Source: Lelliottia wanjuensis (GTDB lineage Bacteria > Pseudomonadota > Gammaproteobacteria > Enterobacterales > Enterobacteriaceae). Taken from it: a stretch of 44,345 nucleotides of DNA. Position numbers and translations under genes: made by a program. Shown piece by piece: positions 8,865 through 16,276 of the stretch (its first letter is position 1; each line of letters begins with the position of its first letter). Under the pieces are notes generated by a model that did not search any database, was not told the DNA's origin, and saw nothing but the letters and a program-made list of their open reading frames with translations. The stretch lies in the NCBI RefSeq assembly GCF_030238365.1, contig NZ_JASSOT010000073.1, positions 1 through 44,345 of the forward strand, in the 5' to 3' direction.

Positions 8865-8880
8865 TGTAATCGATTACTTT
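8865..8880. promoter_or_regulatory. LacI-type operator-like palindrome, remote copy
   Basis: TGTAATCGATTACTTT contains the perfect 12-bp palindrome GTAATCGATTAC (8866-8877) with a central CG, the usual form of a LacI-family operator. The same 16 bases occur, read on the minus strand, at both operators upstream of the MFS gene near 44088-44130. It lies about 300 bp upstream of the lipoprotein gene and 125 bp after entD. Confidence 0.5.
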
Positions 8881-9176
8881 GAATTATCCATAAAGCACCC
8901 ACGATTATTAATGTAGACAAAGTCAAAACCATCTATAAAAAACAACAACTGGATAACAACGCGGATGACGAAAGTTTTTATTCTTTAAATTCATACAAAT
9001 AAAACAACAGATAACACCAGGTCGGACCTCTTTATTTTAGTTTCAGAACTCCCTATGATGCTTTCACGGACAGATAATCCCCGTTGAAAATGCCGCTTGA
9101 GTAAGGAACCCGACTATTTAAAACGGAATAATACTGCGGCTAATGAAATGCATAACCCCAAGACAGGAATACCGGA

Positions 9177-9377
9177 ATGAATAAAGTTCTTATGGCACTC
9201 ACTATTGCTGGCGCAACGCTGATGTTATCCGGCTGTATTATTGCCCCGCCGAGAAATGAACATCATCACCACAATAAAGATCACATGATTACCCGCGACG
9301 GCGTTTCCCTGCCGGATTGTGAAACCTTAGCAGACGCCAGCCAGGCCGATAACGGCTCACGCTGCTGGTATCGTTAA
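9177..9377 (+). CDS. Small His-rich lipoprotein, unknown function
   Basis: A 66-residue protein I do not recognise. The N-terminus MNKVLMALTIAGATLMLSGC is a type II signal sequence with lipobox LSGC, so the mature protein would be a lipid-anchored peptide starting at Cys20. Residue 21 is Ile, not Asp, so transport to the outer membrane is possible. The mature part has a histidine cluster (EHHHHNKDH at about 29-37) and two more cysteines (in PDCE and RCWYR) that could pair. The start has AGGAAT about 9 bp upstream. The next gene begins 8 bp after the stop and also encodes an exported His-rich protein. Metal binding is a reasonable guess but is not shown. Confidence 0.75.
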   Translation: MNKVLMALTIAGATLMLSGCIIAPPRNEHHHHNKDHMITRDGVSLPDCETLADASQADNGSRCWYR

Positions 9378-9385
9378 CAGAGCAG

Positions 9386-9760
9386 ATGATCATGAAAACA
9401 AACTATTGGATCTTACTCGCCGTGATTGGCGGCATATTTTCTCAGCCTGTGTTTGCTATCAGCGAAGCCTATCGCGCACAGCTGGAACAATCGGGCTGTA
9501 CACAGGTTGATGAAGCTAACGGAACGTGCCACGTCGGACATACCCGGCATCACCATCGGGACGATGAGTCTACGGGTAACATAGCGCGTGAAATCGATTC
9601 CAACATCGCGGGCAAATACCAGGGTGAAGCCGTTGATTATATGGAAGATGCAGGATGGCACTCCACCAACGGCGAGCGCACCCGCTGGCGTAAAAACGGT
9701 TACACCGCCGAGTTTGACATGACGTCGTCCGGCAAGCTGGAAGGCGTGTCGGTCCGCTAA
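9386..9760 (+). CDS. Exported small protein with His cluster, unknown function
   Basis: A 124-residue protein (or 122 from the second ATG at 9392, giving MKTNYWILLAVIGG). A Sec signal peptide ends near QPVFA (about residue 24). The mature part has SGCTQVDEANGTCHVGHTRHHHRDDE, which combines two cysteines with a histidine run at about 51-57. The C-terminal half (KYQGEAVDYMEDAGWHSTNGERTRWRKNGYTAEFD, given here only by its position at about 77-111) looks like a small beta-rich domain. It follows the lipoprotein gene by 8 bp, so the two are probably cotranscribed. No family was recognised; a periplasmic metal or stress role would be inference. Confidence 0.7.
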   Translation: MIMKTNYWILLAVIGGIFSQPVFAISEAYRAQLEQSGCTQVDEANGTCHVGHTRHHHRDDESTGNIAREIDSNIAGKYQGEAVDYMEDAGWHSTNGERTRWRKNGYTAEFDMTSSGKLEGVSVR

Positions 9761-9814
9761 TGATAAAGGAGTGATGACAGCAGACAGGGATGTCTCCCCC
9801 ACGGGTCAAAAACA

Positions 9815-9856
9815 GCGCGCCGGATGCGCGCGCAAAAAAAATTTTATTTTTCCTGC
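9815..9856 (+). terminator. Probable terminator after the two small exported-protein genes
   Basis: Arms GCGCGC/GCGCGC around CGGAT (9815-9831) are followed by an A-run and then TTTTATTTTT. The uridine run is displaced about 8 bases from the stem, so this is a reasonable but imperfect intrinsic terminator. On the other strand the stem is followed by TGTTTTT. Confidence 0.5.
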
Positions 9857-9882
9857 ATCCAGTTCCCCCCCTCCCTCGTATA
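9854..9882 (+). promoter_or_regulatory. Candidate ECF-sigma promoter of the fasciclin gene
   Basis: TGCATCC (9854-9860), 16 bp, then CGTATA (9877-9882). The CATCC-type -35 and CGTA-type -10 fit the general form of ECF-sigma promoters, and no good sigma-70 promoter is visible here. It lies about 40 bp upstream of the start codon. Assignment to the neighbouring sigma factor is inference. Confidence 0.4.
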
Positions 9883-9924
9883 TCAGTACGTGAGCAAATC
9901 CTGAGCTCCCTACTACGAGGATGT

Positions 9925-10491
9925 ATGATGAAAAAGTTCATTAAGATCGCATTCGTATCCAGCGCCTTACTCTTCACCGCAGGCTCATTTGCCGCCATGG
10001 ATTCCGGTTCGGTCATGGTCGGCGGCGCGGCGATGTTCCCGCAAAAAAATATCGTCGAAAATGCCATGAACTCAAAAGATCACACCACCCTGGTCGCCGC
10101 CGTTAAGGCTGCCGGTCTGGTGGATACGTTGCAGAGCAAAGGGCCGTTCACCGTCTTCGCCCCGACCGATGCGGCGTTCGCCAAGCTGCCTGCCGGAACG
10201 GTCGACAACCTGGTGAAACCGGAGAACAAAGCGACGCTCACCAGCATCCTGACCTATCACGTGGTGGCCGGGAATTACGATATGAAAGCCCTGGAAGCGA
10301 AAATTAAACAGGGCGGCGGCCACGCGGAACTCAAAACTGTCAACGGCCAGCCCCTGTGGATCATGAGCAATGGCCCGCACAACATTCAGCTTAAAGACGG
10401 CAAAGGCAACGTGGCGAACATCAGCACCTACGACGTCCACCAGAAAAACGGCGTGATTGACGTGATCGACACCGTTCTGATGCCTAAGTAA
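9925..10491 (+). CDS. Secreted fasciclin (FAS1) domain protein
   Basis: A 188-residue exported protein with one FAS1 domain, an extracellular adhesion-type fold found in periplasmic or surface proteins. The signal peptide MMKKFIKIAFVSSALLFTAG is cleaved near SFAA. FAS1 motifs are GPFTVFAPTDAAFAKLP (about 72-88) and LTSILTYHVVAGNYDMKAL (about 103-121), ending in NGVIDVIDTVLMPK. The frame is open from 9790, but the signal peptide fixes the start at 9925 or 9928. AGG at 9918-9920 is 4 bp from the first and 7 bp from the second, so 9928 is equally likely. An ECF sigma gene follows 42 bp later, an association known in other bacteria. Confidence 0.92.
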   Translation: MMKKFIKIAFVSSALLFTAGSFAAMDSGSVMVGGAAMFPQKNIVENAMNSKDHTTLVAAVKAAGLVDTLQSKGPFTVFAPTDAAFAKLPAGTVDNLVKPENKATLTSILTYHVVAGNYDMKALEAKIKQGGGHAELKTVNGQPLWIMSNGPHNIQLKDGKGNVANISTYDVHQKNGVIDVIDTVLMPK

Positions 10492-10533
10492 TTGTCTATA
10501 CTTCGGATGGGAAAATAAGCATCCGGAAAACAG

Positions 10534-11088
10534 ATGGATAATGCGCTGGCAGAACAGCACCTTAGATTAATGCAGGCGGTCGCCACGGGCGATCGCCGCG
10601 CATTTGAACAGCTCTACCGACTGACGTCACCGCATCTTTTTGCCGTTGCCCTGCGCATGTTGCGCCAGCACGCCTGGGCGGAAGAGGTGCTGCACGACTG
10701 CTTCATCACCGTCTGGAGCAAGGCCGACGCTTATGATCCTGCCCTCAGCTCCCCCATGACCTGGCTGACACATATTGTCCGTAACCGCTGCATTGACTGG
10801 CTCCGGGGTGGGCAAGCCCGCGCGGCCAGCCGTGAAGAGGAGTACACCGACTTACTCCAGGTTGCCGACGGCGACGATCGCAATAACTGGCATGATGAAG
10901 ACCAGGCGGAGCGTTTGCGCCACTGCCTCGGTCATCTCAGCCACGATCAGCGCCAGAGCATTACGCTCGCGTATTATCAGGGAATGTCTCATAGCGATAT
11001 CGCCGACTGGCTCAAACAGCCGGTTGGCTCGGTCAAAAGCTGGATCCGCCGCGCGATGGAACATCTCCGGGAATGTATAGGCCTATGA
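10534..11088 (+). CDS. ECF-family RNA polymerase sigma factor, SigK-like
   Basis: A 184-residue ECF sigma factor with only regions 2 and 4. Region 2 covers about residues 25-90 (FEQLYRLTSPHLFAVALRML, then DCFITVWSKADAYDPALSSP and MTWLTHIVRNRCIDWLR). Region 4 covers about 125-180, with the helix-turn-helix SDIADWLKQPVGSVKSWIRR. It would direct RNA polymerase to a small stress regulon. Its stop overlaps the start of an anti-sigma gene (ATGA), and it follows the fasciclin gene by 42 bp. This sigma/RskA-type/fasciclin grouping resembles SigK systems. Its targets are unknown; the site at 9854 is a candidate. Confidence 0.93.
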   Translation: MDNALAEQHLRLMQAVATGDRRAFEQLYRLTSPHLFAVALRMLRQHAWAEEVLHDCFITVWSKADAYDPALSSPMTWLTHIVRNRCIDWLRGGQARAASREEEYTDLLQVADGDDRNNWHDEDQAERLRHCLGHLSHDQRQSITLAYYQGMSHSDIADWLKQPVGSVKSWIRRAMEHLRECIGL

Positions 11089-11732
11089 ACGATAACGAAA
11101 AACGCGATGATGCGCTGGCAGCAGAGTACGCCCTCGGTACGCTGCGGGGCAACGCGCGGCTCCGTTTCCAGAAGAGGCTTTTGCATGAACGCGAGTTGGC
11201 CGAGCGGGTTGCGCGCTGGGAAACCACGTTCAGTACCCTCGACAGCCATCTGGCCCCGATTTTGCCGCCCGAAAAAGTGTGGAAAAAAATCCTGCTCGAC
11301 CTCCCGGCGCAAACCCCGGCGCGCCGCACCCGCCCTTATCTCGGCTGGATGGTGGCGGCAGGTTTAGCGGCCATCACGCTGACGACCTGGTATGCCGTGC
11401 GTGAACCTGAACTTTCTCCGCTGGTGGTGCTGAACGATGCACAGCAGCAGGGACAATGGCTGGTGAGTGCAGACAGCCAGCGCCAGCAGCTGAGCATCTC
11501 CCCGCTGCGCCCTGCCGCGCTGACCACTAATAACAGCCTGCAGCTGTGGCTGATCCCCGCCGGGAAAACGCCGGTGTCGCTGGGCCTGGTCAACAGCCAG
11601 GCGCCGACTCAGGTGAGGCTCAACAAACTGACCCTCGCCGCCGACGCCGTGATTGCGATAAGCCTCGAACCGAAAGGTGGATCGCCAACCGGACAACCGA
11701 CCGGACCGGTGCTGTTCAGCGGCAAGATCTAG
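11085..11732 (+). CDS. Anti-sigma factor, RskA-like, membrane anchored
   Basis: A 215-residue protein. The N-terminal cytosolic part (about 1-85, with AAEYALGTLRGNARLRFQKRL) matches the anti-sigma domain of RskA/ChrR-type regulators. One membrane helix follows (about 87-107, YLGWMVAAGLAAITLTTWYAV), then a periplasmic domain ending PKGGSPTGQPTGPVLFSGKI. It should hold the preceding sigma factor inactive at the inner membrane until an envelope signal releases it. An ATG at 11073 is in frame, but the ATGA overlap with the sigma stop at 11085 is the normal coupled start. No zinc-binding HxxxCxxC motif is evident. Confidence 0.9.
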   Translation: MNDNEKRDDALAAEYALGTLRGNARLRFQKRLLHERELAERVARWETTFSTLDSHLAPILPPEKVWKKILLDLPAQTPARRTRPYLGWMVAAGLAAITLTTWYAVREPELSPLVVLNDAQQQGQWLVSADSQRQQLSISPLRPAALTTNNSLQLWLIPAGKTPVSLGLVNSQAPTQVRLNKLTLAADAVIAISLEPKGGSPTGQPTGPVLFSGKI

Positions 11733-11759
11733 CGCGCTATCGGAAAGATTGCAGGCGAA

Positions 11760-11783
11760 AAGCGGTGGTTTGCGCCGCCGCTT
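11760..11783 (+). terminator. Stem-loop after the anti-sigma gene
   Basis: A 9-bp stem AAGCGGTGG/CCGCCGCTT (one G-U pair) with a 6-base loop lies 27 bp after the anti-sigma stop. There is no clear T-run, so it may be a weak or factor-dependent terminator or a 3' stabiliser. Confidence 0.5.
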
Positions 11784-11915
11784 AATAGCCAATCTGCATG
11801 CGTTATATCCTGAGGGCATAAGCAAAGCAGAATTTAGACTTTGAGGATTTTCCCGCCCGGCCTAACGTAGCGATGCCAAAAACAATCACAACACATTTCA
11901 TTTTCAGGGATCGCT

Positions 11916-13484
11916 ATGACGAAAAAACTGCTGCCGTTACTGGTATTGGCCGTGCTGTCCGCCGCCGCCAACGCCACTACTCCGCCGAATACGCTGGTTG
12001 TCGCTCAGGGGCTGGATGATATCGTGAGCCTCGATCCCGCCGAAGCCAACGAGCTTTCCAGCATCCAGACCGTGCCGAGCCTGTACCAGCGCCTGGTGCA
12101 GCCGGACCGCGATAACCCGGCCAAAATCTCGCCGATTCTGGCAGAAAGCTGGGAAGCCAACGCAGCAGCGAAAACCCTGACGATCAAACTCAAGCCTGAC
12201 GCCAAATTTGCCTCCGGCAATCCGCTGCGCCCGGAAGATGTGATTTTCTCTTACACCCGCGCCATCACCCTCAACAAATCACCGGCCTTTATTCTCAACG
12301 TGCTGGGCTGGGAGCCGGGCAATATCGCCAGCCAGCTGAAAAAAGTGGATGACCACACGCTGGAACTGCGCTGGACCGCTGACGTCAGCCCGGCGGTGGC
12401 GCTGAATATTCTCTCCACGCCTATCGCCTCCATCGTCGATGAAAAGCTGGTTGCGGCGAATGTGAAAGACAACGACTTCGGTAACGCCTGGCTAAAAATG
12501 CACTCGGCGGGCAGCGGCGCGTACAAAATGCGCGTCTATCAGTCGCATCAGGCGATTGTGCTGGAAGCCAACGACAGCGCCCCTGGCGGCGCGCCGAAGC
12601 TTAAAAGCATCATTATTAAAAACGTCCCGGACCCGGCCTCTCGCCGCCTGCTGATCCAGCAGGGTGACGCCGACGTGGCCCGCGATCTGGGCGCGGACCA
12701 AATCAGCGCCCTCGAAGGCAAAGCGGGTGTGAAAGTGCTGAGCATTCCGTCGGCCGAACAGAACTACCTGGTGTTTAACGCCGGAAACAGCGCCAACCCA
12801 CTGCTGAACAACCCGGCGTTCTGGGAAGCATCGCGCTGGCTGGTGGATTACGAGGGCATTACCAAAGATCTGCTGAAGGGCCAGTATTTTGTCCATCAGA
12901 GCTTCCTGCCGGTCGGTCTGCCGGGCGCGCTGGAAGAGAATCCGTTTAAATTCGATCCGGCCAAAGCGAAAGAGATCCTCGCCAAAGCGGGCATTAAAGA
13001 CGCACATTTCACGCTGGACGTGGAGAACAAACCGCCGTTTATCACCATCGCTCAGTCGATGCAGGCAAGCTTCGCCCAGGGCGGTGTGAAGGTCGATCTG
13101 CTGCCAGCCGCGGGCAGCCAGGTGTACGCTCGCGTGCGTGCCAAGCAGCATCAGGCGGCGATTCGCCTGTGGATCCCGGACTACTTTGACGCGCACTCTA
13201 ACGCCAGCGCCTTTGCGTGGAATGACGGTAAATCCAGCACGGTGGCGGGTCTTAACGGCTGGAAAATCCCGGAGCTGAATAAAGCGACGCTGGCCGCCGT
13301 GGCCGAGCCAGACCCGGCCAAACGCCTGGATCTGTACACCAAAATGCAGCAGGAGTTACAGCACAACTCGCCTTACGTGTTCGTCGATCAGGGCAAAACC
13401 CAGATCGTGGTGCGCGATAACGTGAAGGGTTACCAGCAGGGGCTGAACGCCGATATGGTCTGGTACGATAAAGTGACGAAATAA
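11916..13484 (+). CDS. ABC importer substrate-binding protein, family 5 (peptide/nickel type)
   Basis: A 522-residue periplasmic binding protein of the SBP_bac_5 family (DppA/OppA/NikA relatives). It begins with a signal peptide MTKKLLPLLVLAVLSAAANA cleaved near residue 20. Family features include SLDPAEANELSSIQTVPSLYQRLV, AESWEANAAAKTLTIKLKP and GNPLRPEDVIFSYTRAI in the N-terminal 110 residues. It is the first gene of a five-gene importer and is separated from the first permease by a REP pair. Substrate is uncertain: peptides, nickel complexes or other small amides all occur in this family. The preceding region (11784-11915) should contain its promoter. Confidence 0.93.
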   Translation: MTKKLLPLLVLAVLSAAANATTPPNTLVVAQGLDDIVSLDPAEANELSSIQTVPSLYQRLVQPDRDNPAKISPILAESWEANAAAKTLTIKLKPDAKFASGNPLRPEDVIFSYTRAITLNKSPAFILNVLGWEPGNIASQLKKVDDHTLELRWTADVSPAVALNILSTPIASIVDEKLVAANVKDNDFGNAWLKMHSAGSGAYKMRVYQSHQAIVLEANDSAPGGAPKLKSIIIKNVPDPASRRLLIQQGDADVARDLGADQISALEGKAGVKVLSIPSAEQNYLVFNAGNSANPLLNNPAFWEASRWLVDYEGITKDLLKGQYFVHQSFLPVGLPGALEENPFKFDPAKAKEILAKAGIKDAHFTLDVENKPPFITIAQSMQASFAQGGVKVDLLPAAGSQVYARVRAKQHQAAIRLWIPDYFDAHSNASAFAWNDGKSSTVAGLNGWKIPELNKATLAAVAEPDPAKRLDLYTKMQQELQHNSPYVFVDQGKTQIVVRDNVKGYQQGLNADMVWYDKVTK

Positions 13485-13495
13485 TTCACCCTGAC

Positions 13496-13571
13496 TGCCG
13501 GGTGGCGCTGCGCTTACCCGGCCTACATTTACGGTTTTGTAGGCCGGGTAAGGCGTAGCCGCCACCCGGCA
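13496..13571. repeat. REP pair (BIME) inside the ABC operon
   Basis: Two REP units in inverted order, 13496-13527 and 13538-13571, share the core GCCGGGTGGCG...TTACCCGGCCTAC and its complement. They lie between the stop of the binding-protein gene and the start of the permease. The transcript can form a large stem-loop at the 3' end of the binding-protein message. Confidence 0.95.
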
Positions 13572-13603
13572 TTGAAGGCCAGCTCAGGAATAACGCTCTC
13601 CCC

Positions 13604-14626
13604 ATGCCACATCTATCCACCCACGTGATGCGTGTTTTACAGGGGCTTCTCACCCTGCTGCTCACCCTGTTCGGGCTCCTGCTCGTCACCTTTGCGCTCT
13701 CTGCTTTCTCCCCCGTCGATCGCGTTCTGCAGATCGTCGGCGATCACGCCAGCCAGTCGACCTACGATCAGGTCCGCCACCAGCTCGGGCTGGATCAGCC
13801 TGTCGCCGTCCAGTTCTGGCACTACCTGCTGAACCTGTTCCACGGCGATCTCGGTACCGCCAGCGCCACCGGGCAGCCCGTATTGCAGGATCTGCTGCAC
13901 GCCTTTCCGGCCACGCTGGAACTCGCCACGCTGGCGCTGATCATCGGCTCCGTACTCGGGGTGATCGCAGGCGTACTCTGCGCACGCTTTGCCGGTTCGC
14001 CGCTGGATCTGATCATCCGCACCCTCACCCTGCTGGGTAACTCGGTGCCCATTTTCTGGCTCGGACTGTTAATGCTAGCGCTGTTCTACGCCAAGCTGCA
14101 GTGGAGCGCCGGGCCGGGGCGGCTGGATGATATCTGGCAATACACCGTTGAACCGCGCACCGGTTTTGCGCTGATCGACACCTGGCTTTCCGGCGACCGG
14201 GAGGCGTTTAAAAACGCCGTCAGCCATCTGGTGCTGCCGGTGCTGCTGCTGGCCTACTATTCGCTGGCGAGCATCACCCGCCTGACGCGTTCGGCATGCC
14301 TGAGCGAAATGAACAAAGAGTACATCCTGCTCGCCCGCGCCAAGGGTGCCGGAGAGATGACGATCCTGCTGCGTCACGTGCTGCCGAACATTCGCAGCAC
14401 GCTGCTGACGGTGATCGCCCTGGCCTACACCAGCATGCTCGAAGGGGCGGTGCTGACCGAAACCGTCTTCTCATGGCCGGGCATTGGCCGCTACCTCACC
14501 ACCGCGCTGTTTGCGGGCGATACCACCGCCATCATGGGCGGTACACTGGTGATTGGCGTCTGTTTTGTGCTGATTAATAATCTGACCGACCTGCTTGTGC
14601 GGGCCACCGACCCCAGGGTGCGCTGA
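13604..14626 (+). CDS. ABC importer inner-membrane permease 1 (DppB/OppB type)
   Basis: A 340-residue permease of the binding-protein-dependent transport family. The N-terminal membrane helix (about 10-35) and long periplasmic region (about 38-95, with HQLGLDQPVAVQFWHYLLNL) are DppB-like. Five more helices follow. The EAA-type loop that contacts the ATPase is EYILLARAKGAGEMTILLRH (about 239-258). It ends NNLTDLLVRATDPRVR, typical of this family. The start codon has only a distant AGGA, so an internal start at 13628 is possible. The stop and the next ATG share one base (TGATG), which implies tight coupling. With its partner it forms the membrane channel. Confidence 0.93.
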   Translation: MPHLSTHVMRVLQGLLTLLLTLFGLLLVTFALSAFSPVDRVLQIVGDHASQSTYDQVRHQLGLDQPVAVQFWHYLLNLFHGDLGTASATGQPVLQDLLHAFPATLELATLALIIGSVLGVIAGVLCARFAGSPLDLIIRTLTLLGNSVPIFWLGLLMLALFYAKLQWSAGPGRLDDIWQYTVEPRTGFALIDTWLSGDREAFKNAVSHLVLPVLLLAYYSLASITRLTRSACLSEMNKEYILLARAKGAGEMTILLRHVLPNIRSTLLTVIALAYTSMLEGAVLTETVFSWPGIGRYLTTALFAGDTTAIMGGTLVIGVCFVLINNLTDLLVRATDPRVR

Positions 14627-15459
14627 TGCCTTTTTCTCTTTTCCTGCGCCGACTGCGCCGCTCTCCCGCTGCGTTCTGCGGGCTTATTGCCATCAGCCTG
14701 TTGCTGCTGATCGCCCTGTTTGCCCCGTGGCTCGCCCCGCTCGATCCCAACTGGCAGAACGCCGCGGCACGTTTGCAGGCCCCGAACGCCGAACACTGGC
14801 TGGGCACCGACAGCTATGGTCGCGACCTACTCTCGCGCCTGATCTACGGCAGCCGCCCCGCCCTTGGGCTGGTGGCTCTGGTCACCGTCATTACGCTGCC
14901 CGCCGGGCTTGCGATCGGGATTTTATCCGGGTATTACGGCGGCTGGCTGGAGCGCGTGTTGATGCGTTTTACCGACGTGGTGATGTCGATGCCACGCCTG
15001 ATCCTCGCCTTTGCCTTTGTCGCCATGCTCGGTCCGGGACTGGTGAACGGCGCGCTGGCCCTGGCGCTCACCACCTGGCCGGCCTATGCGCGTCAGGCCC
15101 GGAGTGAAATTCAGCGTCTGCGCCACAGCGATTATCTCGCTGCCGCCGAGATGATGGGCATTCGCGGCGGGCGGCTGTTGCTCGGACATATTCTGCCGCT
15201 CTGTCTGCCGTCAGCCATTGTGCGCCTGGCGCTGGATCTGGCGGGGATTATTCTGGCCGCCGCCGGGCTTGGGTTCCTCGGTCTCGGGGCGCGTCCGCCG
15301 ATGGCCGAATGGGGCGCGATGATCGCCGACGGGATGCAGGTGATTTTCGATCAGTGGTGGATTGCCGCCATTCCCGGCGGGGCGATTCTGTTCGCCAGCC
15401 TGGCCTTTAACCTGCTGGGCGACGGCCTGCGCGACATTCTGGAGCCACAGCATGACTAA
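14626..15459 (+). CDS. ABC importer inner-membrane permease 2 (DppC/OppC type)
   Basis: A 277-residue DppC-type permease that pairs with the preceding gene product. The N-terminus (RRSPAAFCGLIAISLLLLIA) is the first membrane helix. HWLGTDSYGRDLLSRLIYGS (about 57-76) is the hallmark of this subfamily. The EAA loop is DYLAAAEMMGIRGGRLLLGH (about 166-185). The C-terminus FNLLGDGLRDILEPQHD is family-typical. It overlaps the upstream gene by one base and the downstream ATPase gene by 8 bp. Confidence 0.94.
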   Translation: MPFSLFLRRLRRSPAAFCGLIAISLLLLIALFAPWLAPLDPNWQNAAARLQAPNAEHWLGTDSYGRDLLSRLIYGSRPALGLVALVTVITLPAGLAIGILSGYYGGWLERVLMRFTDVVMSMPRLILAFAFVAMLGPGLVNGALALALTTWPAYARQARSEIQRLRHSDYLAAAEMMGIRGGRLLLGHILPLCLPSAIVRLALDLAGIILAAAGLGFLGLGARPPMAEWGAMIADGMQVIFDQWWIAAIPGGAILFASLAFNLLGDGLRDILEPQHD

Positions 15460-16276
15460 ACCTCGCGTCATCGTCGATGCGCTGAATATCGACTACCCCG
15501 CCGCGCGCGTGGTGAACAACCTGAGCTTTACGCTCGGCAACGAACGGCTGGCGCTGGTGGGCGAATCCGGCTCCGGTAAATCCATGTCCGCCCGCGCGCT
15601 GATGGGCCTGGTACGCAAGCCCGGCACGGTGAGCGCCCGCCAGCTTAATGTGCTGGGCAACGATCTGCTGACGATGAACAACCGCGGCTGGCAACAGCTT
15701 CGCGGCAACGGAATTGCGATGGTGCTTCAGGATCCGCGCTATGCGCTCAATCCGGTCAACAGCGTTTCCGCGCAGCTCGAGGAGTCGCTCACCCTGCATC
15801 AGTCCCTTCCTCGTAAGGAGCGCGTTGAGCGTATCCGCGACATCATCCACGCCGTCGGGCTGGAGCAGAGCGTGCTGACGCGCTATCCCGGCGAACTCTC
15901 CGGCGGGATGGGCCAGCGGGTGATGATCGCCATTGCACTGATTAACAATCCGCAGGTGCTGATTGCCGATGAGCCCACGTCGGCTCTCGACGCCCGTCTG
16001 CGCAACCAAATCCTCGAACTGCTGGTGCAGCAGTGTGAAGAACGCCAGATGGCGATGTTACTGATTAGCCACGATTTGCCCCTGGTGGCGGAGCATTGCG
16101 ACCGCGTGCTGGTGATGTATCAGGGCGAAAAAGTTGATGAAATGGCCGCGCGCGATCTGCCGCAGGCCACCCATCCCTACACCCGTACGCTCTGGACCTG
16201 TCGCCCGAAAGCCAGCACTTACGGGCAGATGTTACCGACGCTGGATCGCAAGGAGTTACAGCATGGCCCTCGTTGA
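15452..16276 (+). CDS. ABC importer ATPase 1 (DppD/OppD/NikD type)
   Basis: A 274-residue ATP-binding subunit. Walker A GESGSGKS is at about 36-43, the signature LSGGMGQRVMIAIAL at about 149-163, Walker B VLIADEPTSALD at about 169-180, and the switch histidine is in LLISHDL. The frame is open from 15362, but MTKPRVIVDALNIDYPA at 15452 is the family start and gives the normal length. It lacks the long C-terminal oligopeptide-binding extension of full-length OppD and is nearer NikD in size. It overlaps both neighbours, so the five genes form one coupled operon apart from the REP gap. Confidence 0.94.
   Translation: MTKPRVIVDALNIDYPAARVVNNLSFTLGNERLALVGESGSGKSMSARALMGLVRKPGTVSARQLNVLGNDLLTMNNRGWQQLRGNGIAMVLQDPRYALNPVNSVSAQLEESLTLHQSLPRKERVERIRDIIHAVGLEQSVLTRYPGELSGGMGQRVMIAIALINNPQVLIADEPTSALDARLRNQILELLVQQCEERQMAMLLISHDLPLVAEHCDRVLVMYQGEKVDEMAARDLPQATHPYTRTLWTCRPKASTYGQMLPTLDRKELQHGPR

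Larger units (their letters stand above)
8742..9176. other. AT-rich intergenic region between entD and the small-protein cluster
   Basis: There are 435 bp without a convincing gene. The region is much more AT-rich than its neighbours. It contains the phased 10-bp repeats (8821-8860) and the LacI-type palindrome (8866-8877), reported separately. The final 120 bp presumably hold the promoter of the 9177 gene, but I could not choose a clear -35/-10 pair. High AT content suggests H-NS binding and acquired DNA; this is inference. Confidence 0.6.

Noticed and set aside
13496..13571. CRISPR-like inverted repeats
   Set aside because: Only two units in inverted order with no regular spacers; they are REP elements.
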